Source: Fimbriiglobus sp043785105
Lineage (GTDB): Bacteria; Planctomycetota; Planctomycetia; Gemmatales; Gemmataceae
Direction: 5' to 3'
Assembly: GCA_043785105.1 (NCBI GenBank)
Contig: JAYVXO010000264.1
Location: 1 to 64,000, forward strand
Length of the DNA: 64,000 bases
Shown here: positions 8,741 to 18,865 of the stretch, piece by piece
How positions within the stretch are numbered: the first letter of the stretch is position 1
Layout: every line of letters begins with the position of its first letter
Translations under genes and position numbers: made by a program
Notes under the pieces: model-generated
What the model saw: only the letters and a program-made list of their open reading frames with translations
Database searches by the model: none
Told to the model about the DNA's origin: nothing

Positions 8741-8810
8741 CCATCGTCGGTTGGGGTATGTACTCTTCCCTCATAACTCTCCCAAAGCTCCCAGCCGGAA
8801 GGACCGCTCC

Positions 8811-11309
<2,499 letters not shown>

Positions 11310-11325
11310 CCGGGAAGAATCGTTC

Positions 11326-11466
11326 CACCACGAATCACACGAATCGGACGAATGAAATCCCGATCACCGCGAACGTCCGACGCTCATAGGGATTGGGTTA
11401 TTTCTTCCGAATGGAGTGTATCGAACACTCCATTTCTGATTCGTCCGATTCGTGTCATTCGTGGTG
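11326..11466. repeat. ACCACGAAT inverted-repeat element, copy 1
   Basis: Left arm 11326-11353 (CACCACGAATCACACGAATC and on) matches right arm 11439-11466 as an inverted repeat with one mismatch in 28. The 85-base core starts GAAATC and ends TTCTG and contains a small GGAGTGT/ACACTCC hairpin. A second copy with the same arms and the same core ends lies at 57239-57374. Arm truncations also occur elsewhere (for example TCACCACGAATCACAT near 37826). Confidence 0.85.
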
Positions 11467-11485
11467 ACACAGCGGAGCCGTTGCG

Positions 11486-12316
11486 ATGCCCGAGTTGCCG
11501 GAGGTCGAAACAGTCGTGCGCGACTTGCGACCTCTGCTCATCGGGCAACGCATCGGCGCCGTTCACGTCAGTAAAAAGAAACTTCGCCGACCGTGGCAGA
11601 AGCAGTGGAATCACCAACTTCTTGGCGCGACGGTGGATGCGATTCGGCGCCGGGGGAAGTGGATGATTGTGGATTTTCGGGATGAACAATTTCACCTCCT
11701 CGTTCACCTGGGCATGTCCGGGCAATTCACGGTGGTCGATTCCACACTTCCCGTCGGCGATCACCTTCACGTCTGGTTTGGCTTGGGCGATGGGACGAAT
11801 CAATTGCGGTTCCGCGACCCGCGCCGGTTCGGCAGTGTTGAACTTTTCCCCGATGAAGCCGCCGTGCAACAGTTCCTTGGCGACCGCCTCGGACCGGAAC
11901 CGTTTGATATTCCATCAGAGCATTTCCACGAAGCCGTGACCGGCACCAGCCGCACCTTGAAAGCAATTCTGCTCGATCAATCTGTGGTCGCCGGGGTCGG
12001 GAACATTTACGCCGATGAAGCGCTGCATCGTGCCGGACTGCACCCGGAACGGCGTGGCAAATCCTTGACGGCATTGGAAGTGAATGCCTTGCGAGAAGCG
12101 ATCACCACCGTCATCACCCACGCCATTGACAATCGCGGTTCGACGATCCGCGACTACATCGGCGGGTCGGGGTTGCGGGGCAATTTCCAAACCGAATTCC
12201 GCGTCTACGGCCTGGATGGTAGCCCCTGCCCGACGTGCCAGTTCACAATTGAAGTCCTCCGCGTCGCCGGTCGCTCCTCCCACTTTTGCCCGCAGTGCCA
12301 ACCGAAAAGCACTTAG
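11486..12316 (+). CDS. mutM: Formamidopyrimidine-DNA glycosylase
   Basis: 276 residues, normal for Fpg/MutM. The enzyme excises 8-oxoguanine and Fapy lesions and cleaves the backbone (bifunctional beta/delta-lyase). The catalytic N-terminus MPELPEVETV (Pro2, Glu3) is intact, so the start is certain. The lysine of RRRGKWM follows, then VHLGMSGQF, the helix-two-turn-helix segment with VAGVGNIYADEALH, and a C-terminal zinc finger with CPTC and CPQC. The ATG follows the right arm of the ACCACGAAT element after about 20 bases, so its promoter must lie within or next to that element. Confidence 0.96.
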   Translation: MPELPEVETVVRDLRPLLIGQRIGAVHVSKKKLRRPWQKQWNHQLLGATVDAIRRRGKWMIVDFRDEQFHLLVHLGMSGQFTVVDSTLPVGDHLHVWFGLGDGTNQLRFRDPRRFGSVELFPDEAAVQQFLGDRLGPEPFDIPSEHFHEAVTGTSRTLKAILLDQSVVAGVGNIYADEALHRAGLHPERRGKSLTALEVNALREAITTVITHAIDNRGSTIRDYIGGSGLRGNFQTEFRVYGLDGSPCPTCQFTIEVLRVAGRSSHFCPQCQPKST

Positions 12317-12325
12317 GATCGGTAC

Positions 12326-12723
12326 AAAAATAACTTCCGTGCCGATTGCCCTTGCTAAATGTGGGATAACGAAATTGTGTGTTGGCAGATGTCGGTTCCC
12401 TCAAATGGACCGTCTTGGCTTTGTGCCCTGAAGGGGCACCGGGCTGTAGCCACGGGTGGAGCGCAGCGCAACCCGTGGTAAGTGACATCCCATTGTCAAT
12501 CGCCCTGGAGGGGCGAAGGAATTCCTCTGCCCCTCCAGGGCAGTTGTGATGGGGAGTCTCGGATTCCACGGGTTGCGCAAAGCCTCCACCCGTGGCTACA
12601 TTCCTTGACCCCAAATGGGGTCATCAATCCAGCAACACCAACTCACCAACTTTAGCGTTGCTCACTGACAGTTCGCTTTCCAGCAGCTTGGTCGGCGCGT
12701 GGATTGGCACGGAAGTTATTTTT
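12326..12723. repeat. Nested palindromic element, about 400 bp
   Basis: This gene-free gap between mutM and the DAB locus holds three nested inverted repeats. The outer pair is AAAAATAACTTCCGTGCC at 12326-12343 with its exact complement at 12706-12723. The middle pair is 12445-12478 (TGTAGCCACGGGTGGAG then CGCAACCCGTGG) with 12566-12600. The inner pair is GCCCTGGAGGGGC at 12502-12514 with GCCCCTCCAGGGC at 12529-12541. No ORF in it has a plausible start. It may serve as a terminator or barrier between mutM and the opposing minus-strand operon, or be a non-autonomous mobile element. Confidence 0.85.
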
Positions 12724-12765
12724 TCGTCGTTGCTTAGGGTTGAAGCGGGTGTCTACTCCTGACGC

Positions 12766-14133
12766 CTACCTCTGATCGGGTTCGGCGAGGTGGAGGATTT
12801 GCACGGCAGCGGCTCGGCGATCGGACACGCCGGGGGCGGGCCATAGTCCACCGATTAGTACCATGCTGGCCAACACGAGGACCGCAATTCGTTCCGGGGT
12901 GGTGCTATTCAAGAGTAAATTCGTGCGTGGCGAACACCCGGTAAACAGCAACGTGTAAGCACGCAACACCGCGATACCGTTGAGTGCGGCGACGAAGATC
13001 AACCCGACGCCGATGACCGGGTTCGCGTTGATGACCCCGTCCAACAGCATTTCAGCGGCTACGAAACCAAGAGTTCCGGGGAACCCGACACTCGCCAACC
13101 CCATCAACAGAAAGCCCACGGCTAACGTCGGCGCTTGGTCATACAGGCCAAGGTGAGTGGTGAGCGAGAGCCGCCCGAAGCGGGCTTCTAACGCGCGCAT
13201 CGTTAACCCCAGCCCACCCAGCGACAACGCGACCGAGACCCAGAGACACAACGCACCCGTCACGCTGGTTATGGTGTGCAACTCCAAGCCGACTAGCACC
13301 AGGGAAGCGTTACTCAGGAATAAATATGCGATGAACCGCCGGCCGTCGCGTTGCACCACTGCCATCCCAGCGGCGTAAATGGCGGTGACGAGCGACACAA
13401 TCCCGATGCTCTGAAGCACCCAATCCGGCGAATTCGGTAGCACCAATCGGACCGCAACGTACATGCCCGTGATCGGGGTGACGAACAGCAGCGCTGTGCC
13501 GAACGTGGCGTGCTCGAAAAGATTGGTCACCCAAAGGTGCCCCGGCAACGTGCCACTGCGCAACAGCACGGCCAACACCAGGAATATCGAACCCACGGTC
13601 AACCCGGCTTCCACGCCGAGCCAGCCCAAAATGAGCAACGCGATGAATGCCCCCATGTGGAGCACGAATATCCGCGTCGGCTTGCCCCGGCTGACCAGCT
13701 CGAAGTAGGGCGGAACAACGGAAATTGCAAGCAACGCGATCAAGGGCCAGGGGTCGATGCACGCAAAAACGGCCAACCGCAAACCTTCCCCGAACAAGTG
13801 ACCCGCGAACGACATGCGGTTCCGCTTCACCTGGGATGTCGCCAACACGGTTAACACGTGCAGGATCGCCACCATCGGCAGCAACGGGGCGCTGAACGTG
13901 TCGAGTCGAAAGAGACACCGACCGAACCAGTTTCCGCACAAATCGAGACCAGCATCGGGAACAGTATTGTGAACCGCGGCCAGCGCCAGCAGTGTCGCGG
14001 CCAGTGTCAAGAGGGTGACACTGAACGTCCACTTCCCGGCCAGTTCGATGTTGGGAATCAGCGTGACGATCAAGCCGCCGAGGATTGGCGTAAAGATCGC
14101 AATCTCGGTCCACGGGAGTTGAAGCCAGTTCAT
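12766..14133 (-). CDS. Complex-I-like (NuoM/MrpD-type) membrane subunit of the DAB locus
   Basis: 455 residues with about 13-14 hydrophobic helices, belonging to the proton-conducting membrane transporter family (NuoL/M/N, MrpA/D). The start ATG overlaps the dabB stop by four bases (ATGA), so translation is coupled and the product is probably stoichiometric with DabB. In NuoM-type subunits a lysine sits in the segment VKxPxxPxHxWLP; here the matching segment reads LLRSGTLPGHLWV, so the position appears to be Arg and the following DAH motif is lost. A GlnGly-poor central loop and the segment GLASVGFPGTLGFVAAE (TM12-like) are recognisable. DAB systems are usually described as DabA plus one DabB, so this is an additional subunit. 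I give no symbol because no established name fits. Confidence 0.88.
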   Translation of the reverse strand: MNWLQLPWTEIAIFTPILGGLIVTLIPNIELAGKWTFSVTLLTLAATLLALAAVHNTVPDAGLDLCGNWFGRCLFRLDTFSAPLLPMVAILHVLTVLATSQVKRNRMSFAGHLFGEGLRLAVFACIDPWPLIALLAISVVPPYFELVSRGKPTRIFVLHMGAFIALLILGWLGVEAGLTVGSIFLVLAVLLRSGTLPGHLWVTNLFEHATFGTALLFVTPITGMYVAVRLVLPNSPDWVLQSIGIVSLVTAIYAAGMAVVQRDGRRFIAYLFLSNASLVLVGLELHTITSVTGALCLWVSVALSLGGLGLTMRALEARFGRLSLTTHLGLYDQAPTLAVGFLLMGLASVGFPGTLGFVAAEMLLDGVINANPVIGVGLIFVAALNGIAVLRAYTLLFTGCSPRTNLLLNSTTPERIAVLVLASMVLIGGLWPAPGVSDRRAAAVQILHLAEPDQR

Positions 14134-15572
14134 ACCGTTTGCGTCACTTTCTCAGAGTATTCGGGGGCGACGATAGCCGGATCCGGTTGTTGTGGGGCGG
14201 ACTTGGCACCGGAGATCGCGTCCGTGAGTCGATGTTCCATTCGGTCGCACCATTGAAACACGGCCAGGAATGGCTTAGCCACGTAGTCTTGCAAGATGGC
14301 GTCCAAGTAGCCGCGTTCGACGGCGAAGCGGTGGAGCCAACGGAAGAACGGCGAGTCGCTATGCTGCGTGGTGTTCAGGTTGCTGCCGATCGCGTTTTCC
14401 AAGTTCTTGCGGTCTTGCAGAAACGTCGGGGCGCGAACGAATTGCAGCGTTCGCAAGCAGGCATGTCCCAGCAGATGCACCAGCGGTAGGTACCGCCAGC
14501 CCATGCCAATCTCGGCGACAATCAACCCGACCTGGGTGAGCGAGGCAAACGAGAGGGCCGATTTAATGTCCGTTTGCACACGGGCCACGAGTGCGGCGAA
14601 CACGGCTGTCGTCAGGCCCAGCACCAGGACCAAGCCGGAAAGCACGGGGGAGGCATCCAGTAGCGGACTAATCCGAAGCAGCAGGAACGCGCCCAAATGC
14701 ACGGACAAGGCGCCGTAAAACACGGCACTGGACGGCGTCGGCCCTTCCATCGCACGGGGGAGCCAACCGCTGAAGGGCACCAACCCCGACTTCCCTGCTG
14801 CCGCGATCACGAGCAGCCCGCCGACCAGGAAGGCTTGCCACGAAGTCACGTCCGACTTGCCAAACGGCCACGTTGGCAAATCGAGCGGGGACACGCCGAG
14901 CGGCTCGCCGTAGCCGGTCAGTAAATCAAAATCGCCCGCACCGCTCATGTGATGAAGGACGATTGCGGCCAGTAACAATGCCGCATCAGAGATGCGGTAG
15001 ATCACCCAGATGCGAAAGCCGTTTCGGACCGGGGCCGAGCGTTCGTGAAAGAAGCCCACCAGCAAGGCGCTCGACAAACCAACAAGTTCCCACCCGGCGA
15101 ACAACGTCTCGATCGTGCCGGCCGCTCCGGCCATCAGCATTCCCAACAGAAACAGCGAATAGAGCGTGAAGAATCGGTTGTACCCCGGTTCACGGTGCAT
15201 GTACTTGCTGGCAAACGCCCCGATCGCGCCGCACAGCACCAGCGTGAGAATCACGAACGGAATCGACAGCCGATCGAAGACGAATTTGATGACGAAGTGG
15301 TACGACTCTTCGTGCTCGCCATGCCCCCCGATCGACACCCAGTTCCACGGGCCGACGACAACGTGCCGCGTGTCCGTGGTGAGCATCACGGCCAGGATGG
15401 CGAACGTGGCAAGCAAGGAAACCGACGTGGTGACGTACACCGCAACGGCGGCTGTCGATTCGGACAACTTGCGGTCCACCAGTGTGGAAACGCCGAGTAG
15501 GGCGACCAGCACAACCGGCGGCGCGAATACCATGACGCCCAGCACAGTCGTGATCGTTTGCAATTCAAGCAT
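14130..15572 (-). CDS. dabB: DabB-type proton/cation-coupling membrane subunit (NuoL-like)
   Basis: 480 residues from the ATG at 15572, which lies seven bases after the dabA stop. The open frame extends to 15713, but that part overlaps dabA and is not needed. The protein belongs to the NuoL/MrpA-like proton-conducting family and couples ion movement to DabA. Conserved features are GAIGAFASKYM, FAGWELVGLSSALLVGFF with the key TM5 glutamate, and AAAGKSGLVPFSGWLPRAM with the channel lysine, followed by EGPTPSSAVFYGALS. It lacks the long NuoL C-terminal amphipathic helix and ends in a cytoplasmic tail. Middle gene of the three-gene dab operon. Confidence 0.92.
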   Translation of the reverse strand: MLELQTITTVLGVMVFAPPVVLVALLGVSTLVDRKLSESTAAVAVYVTTSVSLLATFAILAVMLTTDTRHVVVGPWNWVSIGGHGEHEESYHFVIKFVFDRLSIPFVILTLVLCGAIGAFASKYMHREPGYNRFFTLYSLFLLGMLMAGAAGTIETLFAGWELVGLSSALLVGFFHERSAPVRNGFRIWVIYRISDAALLLAAIVLHHMSGAGDFDLLTGYGEPLGVSPLDLPTWPFGKSDVTSWQAFLVGGLLVIAAAGKSGLVPFSGWLPRAMEGPTPSSAVFYGALSVHLGAFLLLRISPLLDASPVLSGLVLVLGLTTAVFAALVARVQTDIKSALSFASLTQVGLIVAEIGMGWRYLPLVHLLGHACLRTLQFVRAPTFLQDRKNLENAIGSNLNTTQHSDSPFFRWLHRFAVERGYLDAILQDYVAKPFLAVFQWCDRMEHRLTDAISGAKSAPQQPDPAIVAPEYSEKVTQTV

Positions 15573-15579
15573 CGTTTTT

Positions 15580-18500
15580 TTAGCCGATAACGGCGAACTC
15601 CAAGTGGTCCCGCCAGCCGCGATACCAGTCGGCGGACGTGGGGGCTTTTGGCAGGTGCGAGGCGTGCAAGGTGTACGGTTGAAAACGGCCGTCTTGATAA
15701 ACTTGGATGGCACCCGAATCGGGGTCGAGGACCGTCATCTGAACCCACCCGTTGCGAACCGTGCGTCCGATGACTTCGCTGCGGGCCATGATGCCCAGAA
15801 TCACATCCGGTGTTGTTTCGACCACGAACAGTAGCCGAACCGGCTCGTGAATCTCGACCATCTGCCACGGCAACCCGGTGCGGAGATCACTTGCGGCGCC
15901 GTCCATTACTCCAAGTAGGGACGTGATGTTGTGGGGCAGTTTCGTTCCGCTTCCGTAACCGGGTGAGTCAGTATGGCAGAAGTAATACTCCAGGTTGATG
16001 CCCGCACACACCGGCACAGCCGCGCTCAAGAGGCGCAGGAGGATCGACCCGGCCGCGTCGTCCTGGGTCGGGTCGTAGGATGTCAGGAACGCGCGTCGGT
16101 CAAGGAACAAACCGCGCGTGCGTTCCCGGCGGCCCACGACGCAGATGGCGTTCGTCGCGTGGCCCCACTCCGGCCGCACCTGGGCCAAGTCCTCGGCCCG
16201 GTCGTCCATGTGCTGCCGTGCCCCGGCCGGCGTGATGTCCAACGGGGCGGATTGAAACCGCCGCGCCCGTTCGTGCGCGTTGCGGGCGATGGCCGCCTCG
16301 ATCGACGGCAGGGTCGCCTCGTACTCCGCGCGGTGGGATTCCGGGATGACATCGGTGTCGGCAAATTTAACGTACTCGTTCGAGGTGTTGTGCAACCCGC
16401 CGACGAACACCGTGTCTGCGGGGACGGGCAGCCCGCGTGCGGCCAGCCCGGCCCGGACGTGTGGGTCGTTCAAAAACTTGGCGACCACCCGCCCGTTCGG
16501 CCCGCCGACGCTCCCGCCGCACGCCCCACAGTCGTGGGCCGATTCGTGCGGGTTGTTCATGCTGTGCGACCCGTGCCCCAGCGTGAACACCAGCCGGGCG
16601 AAGTTCTTAATCAGCCCGACATCGCGCAACAACTGTTCGGCAATCCCCGTCATCTCGGCGACTGTAAACCCGACGCCTTGGCCTTCCGGTCCGGCGTCCG
16701 AGTCCGCCCGTTCTAACTGCAGGCGGGTTTTTTTCGGGGCATGAGTCAGCCACGAGGCCCGGCGGTGGAGGCGGGCCGTGAGCCGGGGGAACAAGACGCG
16801 GGCGACCAACGGGAACGTCGCCATGACGCCGAAGGTTGCGGAGATGACCGCCCCGACCGCGAACCCCCGCGTGCCAACGTGGAACTGGTGCGCCGTGCGG
16901 CCGAGCGCGCGGCGGGCCCGCTGCGCCCGCCGCGCGCTCCCTTGGTGTTCCTCGACTGGCTGTTCTTCGACCCAGTGCTTGGGGCGAACGACGACGGGGC
17001 ACAGGGGGGAGTACCGCGCCTCCGCCACCCCCCGGTAGTACATGACGACGTTGAAAAACCCTGCCGCGCCGAACGTCTCGCAGTCCGGTGCCACTTCTTC
17101 CAGGTGGCGGCGGAACGACTCCTCGCGTTCGTCCAGGCAGGTGAAAACTTGGAACCTCGGCCGCGAAACGGGTCGGCGAACGTGCAAACTCAGCGCATCG
17201 AGCGTCTGGTTCCGAAAGCGAATCTCGTAGGCGCGGTGGAACAACCGACGGCGTTCAATCGAGTGAAACGCTTCCAGTTCCGTGTCCAGTTGTCGCCACT
17301 GTTCGGGCGTTAAGGTTTCAAGTTCTTGCGGTGCCCACCCGAATAGTTGGGCGAGTTGGAACACACCAATCGCCCGTTCTTCCGGAGTCGGTAGCGGCAA
17401 CGCGGGAACCCGTGAGCGGAATTCGTCCCGTAGCTTTGCAAGTGATCCCGTGTACCCTTCTTCGCTCGCCAAGTGCGTGATTGCCAGTCGATCGAGTAAC
17501 AACCGCACGGCCAAGAATTCCAACAGCGTGTTGGTCGGGATCGCATGAGCCACCCCCCGATCGGCCCGCTCTTCCATTTGGCGAATGATCCCGCCCCACC
17601 CCCGGAGCGCGAGCAACGTGTCCGAAAGGTACTCGTCCCATTCGGGTTCGGCGACGCCGAGGACTTCCAACGAATCCAAGATGTATTGCAGCGGAGTTAT
17701 CTTGGCGTTCAACAACCGTTCGGCTTCCACTCGCAGCGGGCGGAGCCACGGGTTTGGCGGGCCGTAAGGCATCCGATACAAGCGAAGGAAGGCAGCGAAG
17801 AAGCCGTCCTGACGGTCCGGCAACGACCAATGCGAAACGCCCTGATCGACGAAGGCCGCCGAAAATCGAGTGAGAACATCATTGACACCAAGATCGCAGT
17901 CGTGGCCGGTCACGGCGTGCAACACGTCTCGATGTCGCACTAACTTCGGCGCCGTCGCAACACGGTTCGGGGCGAGTGCGGCTCCGTCACAACAGACGGC
18001 CCACAGCCCTTCCAACGTGGCGGCTTGCCACGTGGAATCGGACCATTGCTCAATGTCGTTGATGCGAACGGTCTTGAGCTTCGACAGCCAGTTTCCGGAC
18101 GACCCGTTGCGGCCGTCCCGCATCACCCACCGTCGCGTCTCGGCGACCAAACGGTTCCGGGTGGCGGCGGAGGCGTCCGGGCTAAATTGTTTCAACGCCG
18201 CCGATTCGGCCATCCACCACTGCAACTCGGCTGCCGTCCCGGTCCAAAGTGCGTGTTCAAGCAGCGTCATGCGGAGTTGGAACCGGGTCACTAACCCGGC
18301 GACCAACTCTTGCGAATGGGAGTTGAGTTCTTGCTCAACGAGTTCGCGCAGGCTTTCCACCCGGATGCGACCGCGACCCAGCGCGGCGCGGTATTTCTCT
18401 TCGGTCAAATACGGCTGGGTGCCGAAAACGGCAGCTCCACGTTGGACCGCGTCGTCGAACGGCAGATGCTCGAACGCATGAAGGGTGTTGTGGTGGATGA

Positions 18501-18639
18501 AGACTTGGATCGGCCCTTGCGCCGGTAGCAAGCGGGCGGCGTGGTCGATCGCGCACCGGAGACGCTCAAGGGGCGACAAGGCGTCGGGCGAGTTGTGCGA
18601 TTCGTTCGCGTGATCGCTGAGTTCCAAAGTCGCCCTCAT
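15580..18639 (-). CDS. dabA: DabA, carbonic-anhydrase-like subunit of a DAB inorganic-carbon system (DUF2309)
   Basis: 1019 residues from the ATG at 18639. The TTG at 18741 is rejected because it would lie upstream of the proposed sigma-54 start site. DUF2309/UPF0753 proteins have a beta-carbonic-anhydrase-like zinc site and, with DabB, give energy-coupled conversion of CO2 to bicarbonate. All four residues known from the Halothiobacillus protein (C351, D353, H524, C539) have counterparts: C501 and D503 in TCLDERE, H689 in TLGHGSHS and C704 in AHDCGACGG, with the His-Cys spacing of 15 exactly kept. The N-terminal IQVFIHHNTLHAFEHLPF motif is also typical. First gene of dabA-dabB-membrane subunit. 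The divergent kinase/regulator pair is probably its regulator. Confidence 0.95.
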   Translation of the reverse strand: MRATLELSDHANESHNSPDALSPLERLRCAIDHAARLLPAQGPIQVFIHHNTLHAFEHLPFDDAVQRGAAVFGTQPYLTEEKYRAALGRGRIRVESLRELVEQELNSHSQELVAGLVTRFQLRMTLLEHALWTGTAAELQWWMAESAALKQFSPDASAATRNRLVAETRRWVMRDGRNGSSGNWLSKLKTVRINDIEQWSDSTWQAATLEGLWAVCCDGAALAPNRVATAPKLVRHRDVLHAVTGHDCDLGVNDVLTRFSAAFVDQGVSHWSLPDRQDGFFAAFLRLYRMPYGPPNPWLRPLRVEAERLLNAKITPLQYILDSLEVLGVAEPEWDEYLSDTLLALRGWGGIIRQMEERADRGVAHAIPTNTLLEFLAVRLLLDRLAITHLASEEGYTGSLAKLRDEFRSRVPALPLPTPEERAIGVFQLAQLFGWAPQELETLTPEQWRQLDTELEAFHSIERRRLFHRAYEIRFRNQTLDALSLHVRRPVSRPRFQVFTCLDEREESFRRHLEEVAPDCETFGAAGFFNVVMYYRGVAEARYSPLCPVVVRPKHWVEEQPVEEHQGSARRAQRARRALGRTAHQFHVGTRGFAVGAVISATFGVMATFPLVARVLFPRLTARLHRRASWLTHAPKKTRLQLERADSDAGPEGQGVGFTVAEMTGIAEQLLRDVGLIKNFARLVFTLGHGSHSMNNPHESAHDCGACGGSVGGPNGRVVAKFLNDPHVRAGLAARGLPVPADTVFVGGLHNTSNEYVKFADTDVIPESHRAEYEATLPSIEAAIARNAHERARRFQSAPLDITPAGARQHMDDRAEDLAQVRPEWGHATNAICVVGRRERTRGLFLDRRAFLTSYDPTQDDAAGSILLRLLSAAVPVCAGINLEYYFCHTDSPGYGSGTKLPHNITSLLGVMDGAASDLRTGLPWQMVEIHEPVRLLFVVETTPDVILGIMARSEVIGRTVRNGWVQMTVLDPDSGAIQVYQDGRFQPYTLHASHLPKAPTSADWYRGWRDHLEFAVIG

Positions 18640-18690
18640 TTTAATGTCCAGTCGCAGGCGCTGACCCAATGGCCAGGTAGTAAGGTCGTT

Positions 18691-18705
18691 GCACACGTCA
18701 TGCCA
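18691..18705 (-). promoter_or_regulatory. Candidate sigma-54 promoter of the dab operon
   Basis: On the minus strand TGGCAT, five bases, then GTGC: the -24 GG and -12 GC are exactly 10 bases apart as sigma-54 requires, with two deviations from TGGCAC-N5-TTGC. The predicted transcript start is near 18679, 40 bases before the chosen dabA ATG. Support comes from the adjacent NtrC-type activator gene and a matching element before sulP. Confidence 0.6.
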
Positions 18706-18750
18706 AGCCGGGAAATACGGAGTCACACGCTCCGTCGCCAAGATTCACCC

Positions 18751-18763
18751 GCACGAATCGTGC
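18751..18763. promoter_or_regulatory. Palindrome upstream of the dab promoter, possible activator site
   Basis: GCACGAATCGTGC is a perfect 6+1+6 palindrome about 45 bases upstream of the -24 element and about 75 bases upstream of the predicted dabA start, a usual distance for binding of a sigma-54 activator dimer. It also lies about 100 bases before the divergent kinase gene, so it could serve autoregulation. Binding is inference. Confidence 0.45.
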
Positions 18764-18865
18764 AATCTGCGAAGGATTGACCGCCCCGGAACCAACATGA
18801 CCGTTGTCAAGCCAACCGTCCTGCTACAACAACAGGGTGCTTTGCCAAATCTGTGGAGGGAAATC

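Noticed and set aside
12243..12614. Minus-strand frames in the mutM-dab gap
   Set aside because: Repeat-derived translation of nested palindromes; no SD, no conserved sequence.
12706..12720. TGGCACGGAAGTTAT as a sigma-54 promoter
   Set aside because: The -12 GC is AT, and the sequence is the arm of an inverted repeat that faces no gene start at the right distance.
18640..18741. TTG start giving 34 extra residues on DabA
   Set aside because: It would lie upstream of the predicted sigma-54 start, has no SD and adds no conserved residues.
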